Shown here piece after piece: positions 1 through 8,303 of a stretch of DNA of 15,637 nt. Within the stretch, counting starts at the first letter, position 1, and the number at the start of each line of letters is the position of its first letter. The notes under the pieces are model-generated. The model did not search any database. It worked only from the letters and a program-made list of their open reading frames with translations, and had not been told where the DNA came from. Made by a program: the position numbers and the translations under genes. The DNA is from Monoraphidium neglectum (taxonomy: Eukaryota > Chlorophyta > Chlorophyceae > Sphaeropleales > Selenastraceae), in assembly GCF_000611645.1 (NCBI RefSeq), contig NW_014012731.1, forward strand, positions 1-15,637, written 5' to 3'.

Positions 1-14
1 CCCCCACCCAACAG

Positions 15-3000
15 GGCCTCAGCATCATGGCCAACGCAATGGCGGCCACAGAGTACGCCCGCGTCGACGCCAGCATCTCCACCTTCACACTGGTGAGCGC
101 CGCGTCGTGCGGCTGCACCGGCACACTGTGCCAAGGCCCCGGCGTTGGGGCAGCAGGCGAGCCTCGTCAGCGTCTGCCGGAGCTGCCCTGCCGGCCGCGT
201 CGCGGCGTGCGCCTGCCAGTGCACCCAGCGCGTGCGCTCTCCCAGTACCCGGCACGAACTGCGCGGACACCGACGCCTGCTGCAGGTGCACAACTTCCTG
301 GCGCTGATCACCATCGGGCTGCTGGGGTCAGAGGAGCAGAAGAACGCCTACCTGGCAGATATGGCTAGCTACAAGCAGGTGGGGCAAAAAGGACAGTGCT
401 GAGCGACGGCTGCAGGAGCACGCCGCAAATCTAGCGCTGGGAAGCGGCAGGGTGGGTGGTACCCCTTGCATCGCACGGCAACGGGCTGTCCTGCATGGGC
501 CGGCGGGACGTGGCCGTGACGGCCGTCAGCCCTGGTTCGTTCCCTGCCTTACTCGGGCGCACTCGCCCGCAGAGCAGCAGCTCAGGTACTGGCGCGACGC
601 CCTTCGCTCGCCCCAAACAACGCCAAATAAATTCAATGGTTGACGGCAGGTGGGCTGCTGGGCGCTGACGGAGCCGTCCAACGGCAGCGACGCGTCGGCC
701 CTGACCTGCACGGCCACCAAGGTGCCTGGCGGCTGGCAGCTGGACGGGCAGAAGCGCTGGATCGGCAACGGCACGTGGGCGGACGTCGTCGTCGTGTGGG
801 CCCGCAACAGCGAGACAGGGCAGGTGCGGGGGCTATCGCGCTGCCGGCAAAAGCGTGCCATCCTTGTGCACATGTGTGCGATCGCGTGTATTGCTGTGCA
901 TGTGAATGTGTGCGGGTGTGGGTGTGTGAGTCGTTCTGGGAGTGCAGGTTTTGCGGGGTGACAAACCGAACCACTTTCATAACCATCTTGCCCTGGCTGG
1001 TCGGCACGCCATCTTGGAGGGTGCATCGCCGCCTGATGCCAACCCAGGCCACACCCAAATTCACCCGCACCACCACCTGCACGTGTCGGTCCTCCCACCC
1101 CCTAATCCCTTGCGCTCTGTCGTACCCCACATCAACCCCACATCAACCCCACGTCAACCCCACATCAACCCCACATCAACCGCCAGGTCAACTGCTTCAT
1201 TGTCAAGAAGGGCACCCCGGGGTTCAAGGCCACCAAGATCGAGAACAAGATCGCGCTGCGCTGCGTGCAGAACGCCGACATGGTGTTTGACCGCTGCTTC
1301 GTGCCGGACTCGCAGCGCCTGCCAGGTGTGTGGGGCGCGCGCGGCCGGCAGGGGCTGGGGCTCCGGGTCTGGCGACTGGGGTGCAGGGGTGGGTTTCGCA
1401 AGGGGGTGCGGAGCGCACAGGTGAGCTGGGAATGAAGTTGGGTGTTGTGCGTGCGAGTTGGCAAAATCCAGGCTGGTTCGGGTGTTTTCCAGCGAGGGCC
1501 AGGGACAAAGCGATCGCCGCGCCCGCCGGGCCAATGTTGCCGACAGCAGGGTTGGAACGCTAGGAACGAGCTTGCCGTGCACGGCATCGCCCTTCTCTTC
1601 CGCTCATGCGCTGACCTCCTACTGCCCCCACCCCTGCGCGCCCACCTCCCGCCCATGTCTTCCTCCCTGTACACCCCAATTTGAAGGTGTGACTGGCTTC
1701 AAGGACACCAACAAGGTCCTGGCCCTCAGCCGCATCATGGTCGGCTGGATGCCCGTCGGCATGGCCATGGGCGCGTACGACATGGCGGCGCGGTGCGCGC
1801 GCGGGGGCGGGTGGGGATGGACCTCGAAGGCAGCACGGGAACGGACTAGAGCTTTACGCAGGCCAAGGAGTTCTCATGCCGACTTTGCTGAGACCGCTGG
1901 GATCCTCTGCCATCCAAAATCTGAGGGCAGCCGGCCCTCCCAACTCAACGTCGCCGCGCCTGGGGCGGTGACGACCCTTCAGCCAACAAACCTTGTTGTC
2001 ATGCGCTTCTTCCCCCCTTCAAAAGGTACGTGCGGGAGCGCGAGCAGTTTGGCACGCCCCTGGCGTCGTTCCAGCTGGTGCAGGAGCGCCTGGCACGCAT
2101 GCTGGGCAACATTCAGGTGACGACCCCCCCTGGGGCCCGGGGCTGCGGGCTGACGGGCAGGGCCAGGGTGGGGGATGCCACTGGCTTTTTTGCCACTGGC
2201 TTTTGCTGCAGGCGTAGCGCCACAGGCATGTGGGCCGCCAGTGGTCACAGCTGTGCTTTTTTGGATGCAATTGCGAATCAATGGTGGCCCTGAATGTAGC
2301 AGCTGCACGCTGTTTGCGCGCTTTTGCTGCTGTCAATCCCTCAGGGCATGTGGATGATGTCATGGCGCATCACGCGGCTGTCGGAGGAGGGGCGGCTGAC
2401 GCACGAGCAGGCCAGCCTGGCCAAGGTGGGCGGCCTGGAGGAGGGAGAGTGCTGCAGCTTGTGGGCCCTGGGACACGGGGAGGTTTTTTTCGCGCCCTCA
2501 GCACCATGAGCACCGTTTGCGTGCCACGCACGGCGATGCGTGTTTTCTCCGTCGGAAACACGCCACCCTGAGGATTCTCCTTTCCCCTGACTTGCACACA
2601 CATGTCAGGCGTGGAACACTCTGCGCGGCCGCGAGTGCGTGGCGCTGGCGCGAGAGCTGCTGGTGAGGCCTTTGGGGGGGGGAGCAAGAGGTACTGGGCC
2701 CTTCGCACTTCCACATGCGGTGTGAACGCTCACAACCGGAGCTGTTTGACCGAGTCAGTATCCTTTCATCTTGCTGGTGCCTGCTCCTGTCTTTTGACTA
2801 CTGCCGAGGCGCTCAAATTTTGCTGTCTGCAGCCCCAATTGACGCCCCAAGCAGCAGCGCGCACCCACTCGCATCCGCCGACCTTCTCAGGGGGGCAACG
2901 GCGTGCAGGCAGACTTTTTGGTGGCCAAGCACTTCTGCGACATGGAGGCCATCTACACTTACGAGGGTGGGTAGTGGGGGGCGACTTGTTGGGGACTGGG

Positions 3001-3299
3001 CGTACACAAGCGCTTTTGGTCACGGCCTGAGAGACTGGGAGGCCAGGGCGGCAAGGGTGCAAGAGGACGCAGTTCGAGGCAAGCTGCCTGTGCATCCGCT
3101 TTCAGCCTGTGAGCCTTCGCGCGAGGCACTGTCCATATCCACCCAGCCGGCCCACCAACCGCGGACTGTCCAACCGCCCAACCGCCAACCGGCAGGCACC
3201 TACGACGTCAATGTGCTGGTGGCCGGCCGCGGCGCCACCGGCATTGCGGCCTTCAAGGCGCCCAAGGCCCGCAGGGCGGCCCCGGACGTGCAGGCGTGA
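15..3299 (+). CDS. ACX4: Acyl-CoA oxidase, ACX4-type short-chain (3' ten exons, partial)
   Basis: FAD-dependent acyl-CoA oxidase family. ACX4 enzymes oxidise short-chain acyl-CoA to trans-2-enoyl-CoA with release of H2O2 in peroxisomal beta-oxidation. Exons by eye: 15-92, 286-378, 650-823, 1187-1325, 1687-1792, 2026-2116, 2345-2425, 2609-2662, 2891-2966 and 3196-3299. They sum to 996 nt, giving 331 residues and a TGA stop, with phases agreeing throughout. Visible landmarks are the substrate/FAD motif [14 protein letters not shown] (exon 3), GQKRWIGN, the central [23 protein letters not shown] (exon 6), ARELLGGNGV across exons 8 and 9, and YTYEGTYD (exon 9), whose Glu is the expected catalytic base. 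Plant ACX4 is about 436 residues, so roughly 105 N-terminal residues lie left of the window; the first exon follows an acceptor ending at 14. ACX4 is preferred over glutaryl-CoA dehydrogenase because of the WALTEP and GQKRWIGN context. The predicted C-terminus ends in DVQA and lacks the expected SRL/SKL-like peroxisomal signal, so the last exon may be incomplete. Confidence 0.88.
1125..1182 (+). repeat. 11-bp tandem repeat in an ACX4 intron
   Basis: About five copies of a unit reading CATCAACCCCA, one with CGTCAA instead of CATCAA, sit immediately before the acceptor of the exon starting at 1187. The array forms the pyrimidine-rich 3' end of the intron. It looks like a simple minisatellite. 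Confidence 0.8.
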
Positions 3300-3594
3300 G
3301 CGGCGCGCGTGGGCACCTGCACCTCCGCTGCGCCTCCCGGCGGCGGGTGCGGCGCAGCGCGGGAGGCGTCGCCGGTCGTCGGTAGTTGAGGACGAGGGGC
3401 GGCTGCTGTAGTTTGCCATGCTCGTTTACAAACTTTGCCCGAATGTGCTGGTTGCCTTGTTATGCCCCCTTGTGCCCCTGGTGCTACGTTCAAGCGGTCC
3501 ACGCCCCAGTTTTTTGTTGTGCGTGGGTTTGCTTGAGACCCCTTGAATGTGTCTTGTTTTGTGTGTGGATTGAGGCGCCCCAACCGATGGGGGT
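3300..3594 (+). other. Probable 3' UTR of the ACX4 gene
   Basis: No coding signal was recognised. The stretch turns T/G-rich near 3500-3570, as is common in algal 3' UTRs. The nearest plus-strand TGTAA lies further on at 3782, inside the first copy of the tandem duplication, so the transcript may extend into that repeat. A GTGAGC donor-like site overlaps the stop codon at 3296, so an extra 3' coding exon cannot be excluded. Confidence 0.45.
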
Positions 3595-3781
3595 GCGCAG
3601 AAAGGCCTGCCGCGGCGCGGCAAAGCAGCGGAGGGCGCCATATATGTGCGCACGCACCCCCAATATATGCAGCTGCAAGTGCTTCATGCCTGAGGGTGGA
3701 TTGCGCTCTCGCGCGTGGCACCGCCCCACAGCCCGCCAGCTTTGCTATGCGCCGCGCGGCCGCTTAGTATGATTACTCAGT

Positions 3782-3786
3782 TGTAA
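3782..3786 (+). terminator. Candidate TGTAA polyadenylation signal for ACX4
   Basis: TGTAA is the typical chlorophyte polyadenylation signal. This is the first one on the plus strand after the ACX4 stop, about 480 nt downstream. It lies in copy 1 of the tandem duplication; the matching position in copy 2 (4279-4283) reads TGTGG. Confidence 0.4.
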
Positions 3787-3902
3787 TCGACACTCAAAGG
3801 TCGGCCGATCCTAGGTTGCTGCATGCGAGCAGAGGTCACTGGCTGGTTACTGGCCGCTGGCCACGAGGGTGTCCTACCAAGCGTTGCAATGATTGCAATT
3901 AG

Positions 3903-4064
3903 CTAATCCAAGCGCTGCGGGGTGGCAGCCCGCTGCGCACGTCGCTGGCGCCAGGGCAACCACTCCGATACATCGTAGCGGCTGCTGACCATGCACAGCA
4001 GCAGTACTGCGACCACCAGGAACGCCGCGCCCTCAATAAGCAGGGACGTCTCGCCCTCTTTCAT
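3903..4064 (-). CDS. Small single-pass membrane protein, copy 1 (hypothetical, 53 aa)
   Basis: The family is not recognised. The frame begins MKEGETSLLIEG, followed by a hydrophobic run of about 20 residues (roughly residues 13-27, rich in V, L, A) that would span a membrane once. It ends in a basic tail with WRQRRAQRA. The reading frame stays open upstream to 4226, but upstream residues differ between the two copies while the 53 codons from this ATG are identical, so this start is favoured. No TGTAA is visible shortly downstream on the minus strand: the corresponding site reads AGTAA. It could instead be an exon of a longer gene, or not be expressed. Confidence 0.4.
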   Translation of the reverse strand: MKEGETSLLIEGAAFLVVAVLLLCMVSSRYDVSEWLPWRQRRAQRAATPQRLD

Positions 4065-4343
4065 CCTCGGCGGGCGCAGAACAGCAAATGCGCGCAGAAA
4101 GGCCTGCCGCGGCGCGGCAAAGCAGCGGAGGGCGCCACATATGTGCGCACGCACCCCCAATATATGCAGCTGCAAGTGCTTCATGCCTGAGGGTGCATTG
4201 CGCTCTCGCGCGTGGCACCGCCCCACAGCCCGCCAGCTTTGCTATGCGCCGCGCGGCCGCTTAGTATGATTACTCAGTTGTGGTCGACACTCAAAGGTCG
4301 GCCGATCCTAGGTTGCTGCATGCGAGCAGAGGTCACTGGCTGG

Positions 4344-4348
4344 TTACA
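4344..4348 (-). terminator. Candidate TGTAA polyadenylation signal for small-protein copy 2
   Basis: The plus strand reads TTACA, so TGTAA lies on the minus strand about 50 nt downstream of the copy 2 stop codon. One substitution destroys it in copy 1. Confidence 0.4.
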
Positions 4349-4399
4349 GGCCGCCGGCCACGAGGGTGTCCTACCAAGCGTTGCAATGATTGCAATTAG

Positions 4400-4561
4400 C
4401 TAATCCAAGCGCTGCGGGGTGGCAGCCCGCTGCGCACGTCGCTGGCGCCAGGGCAACCACTCCGATACATCGTAGCGGCTGCTGACCATGCACAGCAGCA
4501 GTACTGCGACCACCAGGAACGCCGCGCCCTCAATAAGCAGGGACGTCTCGCCCTCTTTCAT
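4400..4561 (-). CDS. Small single-pass membrane protein, copy 2 (hypothetical, 53 aa)
   Basis: Nucleotide-identical to the frame at 3903-4064 over all 162 nt. It encodes the same short acidic start, one hydrophobic segment and a basic C-terminal tail. A TGTAA polyadenylation-type signal lies on the minus strand at 4344-4348, about 50 nt past the stop, which copy 1 lacks. The gene would be divergent from the CCR4-like gene, with about 380 nt between their starts. No family is recognised. The absence of substitutions in the frame, compared with nine in the remaining 335 nt of the unit, is the main argument that it is translated. Confidence 0.48.
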   Translation of the reverse strand: MKEGETSLLIEGAAFLVVAVLLLCMVSSRYDVSEWLPWRQRRAQRAATPQRLD

Positions 4562-4588
4562 CCTGGGCGGGCGCTGAACAGCACATGC

Positions 4589-4944
4589 GCGTACCACAGC
4601 AGCTGCGGCGCGCGACAGTCACCCCCTGCTTTCAACCAGATGTACACGTGTCACTGAAGACAATAGCCACGCATATAACATGCGTTTCACGCCCCGATAT
4701 CCGGGAAACAGCGCCAGTGACAGCAGCGATGATCTGATTATGCTGGGCTGAATCGCTAGGAGTATCTTGGGCCCGTAAAGAGTCATCTGCAAGCTGTGGT
4801 CAGTTGATGTGGTGGAGCGCCCCGCTGGAGCGGCGCTTTTGAAACCCGCACGGCTCCCTGCCGCCGACAGCACAACCGAACGCCGAATTGGGCGGCTTGC
4901 AAGCTCAAAGCGACCGCGGCTCAACAGGCCGCCCCTCGGCGCTG
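4589..4944. promoter_or_regulatory. Divergent intergenic region and 5' UTR before the CCR4-like gene
   Basis: This stretch lies between the minus-strand small frame and the plus-strand CCR4-like start. A TATA-like CATATAAC occurs at 4672-4679. The GC content is lower here than in flanking exons. In the CCR4 reading frame the stretch is open back to a TGA near 4841 but contains no ATG before 4945. The promoter role is inferred from position only. Confidence 0.3.
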
Positions 4945-7609
4945 ATGAGCCGGCTGTTTCGCTCGACGGGGCAGGCGGCGTCGGCGGCGACGCAGGCGCG
5001 CGTCGTGCTGAAAGCTGTCACGTACAACATATTGGCTGACAAGTGGTCGGGGTGAGCCCTCCACCGCGTCGGCGCTGCACTGCGCAGCCGCATGCGCCCA
5101 CAGCCAGCCGGCGCATGCCGCCCTCTGCCCGCGCTGCATCCATGCGGCCCAAGCTGCGCGCTGCATGTTTCCTCGACCGCCCTTGCATGCCGGCCCCGCT
5201 TTGCACCTTGTCTCTTCAGGGCGAACAGGTATTGCCCGGCTGAGCATCTGGCCTGGTCAAGCAGGTGGCCGCGCCTGCAGGCTGAGCTGGCGGGTTACGA
5301 TGCTGACATCATGTTCTTGCAGGTGACGCGCTGGTGACGTGTCAGGCGACAGGTTTTGCTGCTGCATCAGGCAACAAGCAGGCGCTATCAACTAGCGCGC
5401 ACGCCCTCAGCTGCGCGCACGCCTCGAAACTGGTCGCCAATTGCGCGGCACCGCCTTTCGCAATTTGCAGGAGGTGGAGGCGCCCGTGTTTCAGCAGCAG
5501 CTGAGCCCCTGGCTGGCGCCCAGCTACAATGGCATCTTCAAACCCAGGAGGTGCGGGGCCCAGAGCTGGAGGGCGCTTCAAACGGGTGCACGGGCGCAGG
5601 CCGCCGCTGCTTCATCCCGGCCGCCACAACAGCCTGAACCCAGCCGCCTGCGTTCTAGAGCACCTGCCCCAACCTGACACGGCGTCGCTTGGCTTCTGCT
5701 GCTGCCGTCAGACACGCGCCCAGCACTGAGCCCTGCTCAAAGTCTCCCGAAACGATTTTCAATGGCACCACATGCAGGTCACCGCCGGGCGACTTTGGCC
5801 CCCAGGAGGGCGTCTCGCTGCACTGGAGGCGGTCGACCTTTGAGCTTCTGGATTCGTGCGCTTTTCGCTTCGCCGACGTGGCCGCGACGCTTCTGCCGCG
5901 CGCCGTGAGGGACGACGCCGCGGCGCAGCCGCTGATGCGCGTGCTGATGCGGCGGGAGGAGGGCGCCGCGGCCGCGCTGCTGCAGCACCGCGCAAGCGGG
6001 CGGCGGGTGCTGGCGGCGAGCACGCACCTGTTTTGGGACCCACAATTCCCTGACGTCAAGGTGCGGGGACTCGCGTTACAATTTTTTGAAAAGGGACAGC
6101 TTGGTTTATGTCATCCATTAGGGCCAGGAGCGTGCGTGTCGGAGGGGTCCAGTTGCGTGGCTATGTCTGTCAGCCCTCCCGCGCCTAATTCACTGTAGTG
6201 ATATCCAGTGCTGTGGATCATCTCCTCCCCCGCCCTCTTCATGGCAATCCCTTTGTGTCTATACAGTTGGTGCAGGCGGCGGCGCTGTGCCGCGGCATCG
6301 CCGACTTCCTGGAGACACGGCTGGGCCCAGGCGCGGCGGCTGCGGTGCCGGTGCTGATCGGCGGCGAGTGAGTCGCCTCCCGGCTCATCAGCACGCGCGA
6401 GTGCCTCGCCATCGCGCGTGTCTGCATCGCTCACCATTTACAAAGGGGCGCTAAGCATGCGTGCAGCACGTCGCCACAGGGACCGTTGGTCACCACCGCC
6501 TGCCATCCCCAAAGGCACCCTCCCTCCAAGCACTGCTCTTGAACCCCCCCATGAAACCCAATCGCGTCCCGGCAGCTTCAACAGCCTGCCAGGAGTATGG
6601 GCGAGCGACCCCTTCAACACGGTGCGGCGCCTTGGCCTTGACAAAGCAGGACAGCCCCAAGCTATCCTGGCCCACTTTTTCTCAACTTCGCCCTTGGCAC
6701 CTCACTTGCGGTTGCAATCATCTGCAGCTGAGATGGCACTCCCCATCAACACAAGCAATTCGCCGCCCTGCTCGACGGTCTGAGGCCCTGCGACCAACCT
6801 TGCACCCAACCGCCCTGCCCCCAGGTGCCCCCGGGTCAGTGCCTCGTCAGCGCAGTTTACGAGTTGTTAGTCACCGGCCGCGTCGGCCCCACACACCCGG
6901 ACCATCCCAGCCAGCGCTCATGCGCCCGAGTCGCCAGGGCCGGCCAGCAGCAGCAACAAGCTTTGGCTGCCGAACAGTTGGCAGCGGTGGGCGGCGGCCT
7001 GCGGCGAGGCCCGAGCCCACAGCGCGGGCACCAGCGCGCGGGCAGCCCCGGCAGGTGTCCCCTGGACCGCCTCAGCTTCAACACGAGCGGGCTGCAGCTC
7101 AACAGCATGCATGTGCAGGCGCTCGGCAGGTGCGTCAGAGGCGCACCTCTGAACAAGCGTCTCCCTCTCCCGCGCCCCTCTCAGCGTCCTGTCTTGTCGA
7201 GTTTGCCAGCACCGCAACAGCCAGCCGCCTCTTTTGGATCCCGGCCCTCCACTCGTGCCTACGCCTGCCCCCTCCACGTCTTTGATGCACCCCCACGCAC
7301 CCCGCGCACCCCAGAGAGCCGCCCCTGACCACGCGCACCGCCACCTTTGATGGCACCCTGGACTACCTCTTCCTCTCCGCCGGGCACTGGCAAGTCCTGT
7401 CCACCCTCGACATGCCGTTCCCCAGCCAGCAGCAGCAGGGGCAGGGGCAGCATGGGCAGCGGCCGGGCGGCGGCGGGCTCACCGGAGCGCACGCGGTCCC
7501 GCCCGGCAGCGTGTCGCAGGCGGCGTTTCCGCCGGCGCCCAACGCGGTGTGGGCGAGCGATCATGTGGCTGTTGGCGCTGAGTTGGAGCTGCTGGGCGGC
7601 GAGGCTTGA
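4945..7609 (+). CDS. CCR4/nocturnin-like endonuclease-exonuclease-phosphatase (deadenylase family)
   Basis: Mg2+-dependent EEP-fold enzyme; relatives remove poly(A) tails (CCR4, angel) or act on nicotinamide dinucleotides (nocturnin). Exons: 4945-5051, 5220-5322, 5471-5550, 5778-6060, 6267-6367, 6576-6594, 6825-7129 and 7315-7609. They total 1293 nt, or 430 residues, with consistent phases. Catalytic-core motifs appear in order: TYNILAD (Asn about 28), the metal-binding Glu as the first residue after an intron (EVEAP, about 71), STHLFWDP (His about 180), GGDFNSLP (Asp about 225, Asn about 227), GTLDYLF, and the terminal ASDHVAV (Asp/His about 415-416). Exon 7 could instead begin at 6840, five codons shorter. 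A five-Gln run and a Gly/Gln-rich loop interrupt the C-terminal half. The first ATG after an upstream stop is used. The N-terminal 20 residues, rich in R, S and A without acidic residues, resemble an organelle presequence. There is no leucine-rich repeat as in yeast Ccr4. Confidence 0.88.
6576..6594 (+). other. 19-nt micro-exon carrying the DFNS catalytic motif of the CCR4-like gene
   Basis: The previous exon ends at 6367 with the first two bases of the Asp codon. The acceptor at 6574-6575 supplies the third base, followed by FNSLPG and a GTATGG donor at 6595. A longer version ending at 6621 before GTGCGG is also in frame and would add nine residues. The short form fits family spacing better. 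Confidence 0.6.
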
Positions 7610-7720
7610 GGGGGGCCGCCTCTGAATGAGAGCTGAGTTTGCAGATCGGCATATTGAGAGACCCCGCCATTTGTGAGATCGCATCCAGGATCTATGGCCC
7701 TGCTGTGTGGTGTTATCTTG

Positions 7721-7756
7721 CAGAGGCTGCAGAGGCTGCAGAGGCTGCAGAGGCTG
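7721..7756 (+). repeat. 9-bp tandem repeat, four copies (CAGAGGCTG)
   Basis: Four perfect copies of CAGAGGCTG lie about 110 nt downstream of the CCR4-like stop codon, probably in its 3' UTR. Confidence 0.9.
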
Positions 7757-7773
7757 TGGCTTTTTTCTGTGTG

Positions 7774-7797
7774 GTGTGTGTGTGTGTGTGTGTGTGT
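7774..7797 (+). repeat. (GT)n microsatellite
   Basis: About twelve GT dinucleotides follow the 9-bp repeat, in the same probable 3' UTR. Confidence 0.92.
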
Positions 7798-8012
7798 TGG
7801 ATGGGTGGGTGCGTGAGTGTGTGTATGGGCGTATTATGATGGTTCGCATCGCCCTGTCTACGAAGAGCAACAAGCTGACTATATGTGTGTTTTGTAGCAC
7901 AATTTGGTGGGTCCAACGTCGCTCTGTACCATCCAGCATCTACACAGGGTTGACGAGGCATGCGCCCAAGCATGCTGTTACACTGGTCACGGCTTGCTAA
8001 GAGCATTGTCCT

Positions 8013-8241
8013 TTATTGGTCGCCTGGAGAGCTGCGCAATGTAATGAAATCTGCGTAAAGGACACTACCACTGCTGTCTGTGTGTGAAGGAGCGCTGACA
8101 GCAGCTCTGGCAGGGTTGCAGATGGCGGTGACCAACAGCAAGCGCGGTGCGGGTACCAGCCTGTCGTGCCCACCGTCGACCACCATGTGCTCCACAACCC
8201 AGCCCACGGCCTTCTGCCACCTTTGAGAGTCCAGGTGTCTG
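8013..8241 (-). other. Unrecognised minus-strand open stretch, possible terminal exon
   Basis: The frame is open from a TGA near 8244 to a TAA at 8013. It contains a coherent-looking segment with QKAVGWVVEHMVVDGG and LLLVTAICNPAR. Its stop lies within an AATAAA (minus, 8012-8017), and a minus-strand TGTAA follows at 7978-7982, so this could be the 3' end of a minus-strand gene converging on the CCR4-like gene. No upstream exon could be joined with confidence and no family is recognised. Confidence 0.2.
8040..8044 (+). terminator. Candidate TGTAA polyadenylation signal for the CCR4-like gene
   Basis: This is the first plus-strand TGTAA after the stop at 7609, about 430 nt downstream. That is an ordinary 3' UTR length for chlorophyte genes. 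Confidence 0.4.
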
Positions 8242-8286
8242 AGTCATGCATGGGAGCGCCGAGGCCTGCGGGGGCCGGGTCACCGC

Positions 8287-8303
8287 AGCTCGCTTTGCGA
8301 GCT
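8287..8303. repeat. Perfect 7-bp hairpin with 3-nt loop
   Basis: AGCTCGC is separated by TTT from its exact reverse complement GCGAGCT. Directly after it the 11-mer GCTGAACAAGC occurs twice (8301-8311 and 8320-8330). The function is unknown and this could be chance. Confidence 0.7.

Larger units (their letters stand above)
3595..4588. repeat. 497-bp direct tandem duplication, two copies
   Basis: Copy 1 runs 3595-4091 and copy 2 runs 4092-4588, with no spacer. Reading both base by base I count nine substitutions and no indels, about 98% identity. All nine differences fall outside the 162-nt minus-strand reading frame at the end of each unit. No terminal inverted repeats, target-site duplication or transposase was seen, so a local segmental duplication is more likely than a mobile element. 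Confidence 0.95.

Noticed and set aside
526..1130. Long minus-strand open frames across ACX4 exon 3 and the following intron
   Set aside because: They are antisense shadows of a well-supported exon and continue through intron microsatellite-like sequence with low-complexity His/Thr runs.
3386..3772. Plus-strand open frame running into the tandem duplication, and its counterpart at 3991-4269
   Set aside because: The shared part is Cys/Arg-rich with no family resemblance and does tolerate substitutions between copies. The minus-strand 53-codon frame is the better candidate.
3595..4588. The duplicated segment as a transposon or a pair of LTRs
   Set aside because: The copies are directly adjacent with no internal region, and no terminal inverted repeats, target-site duplication or transposase was found.
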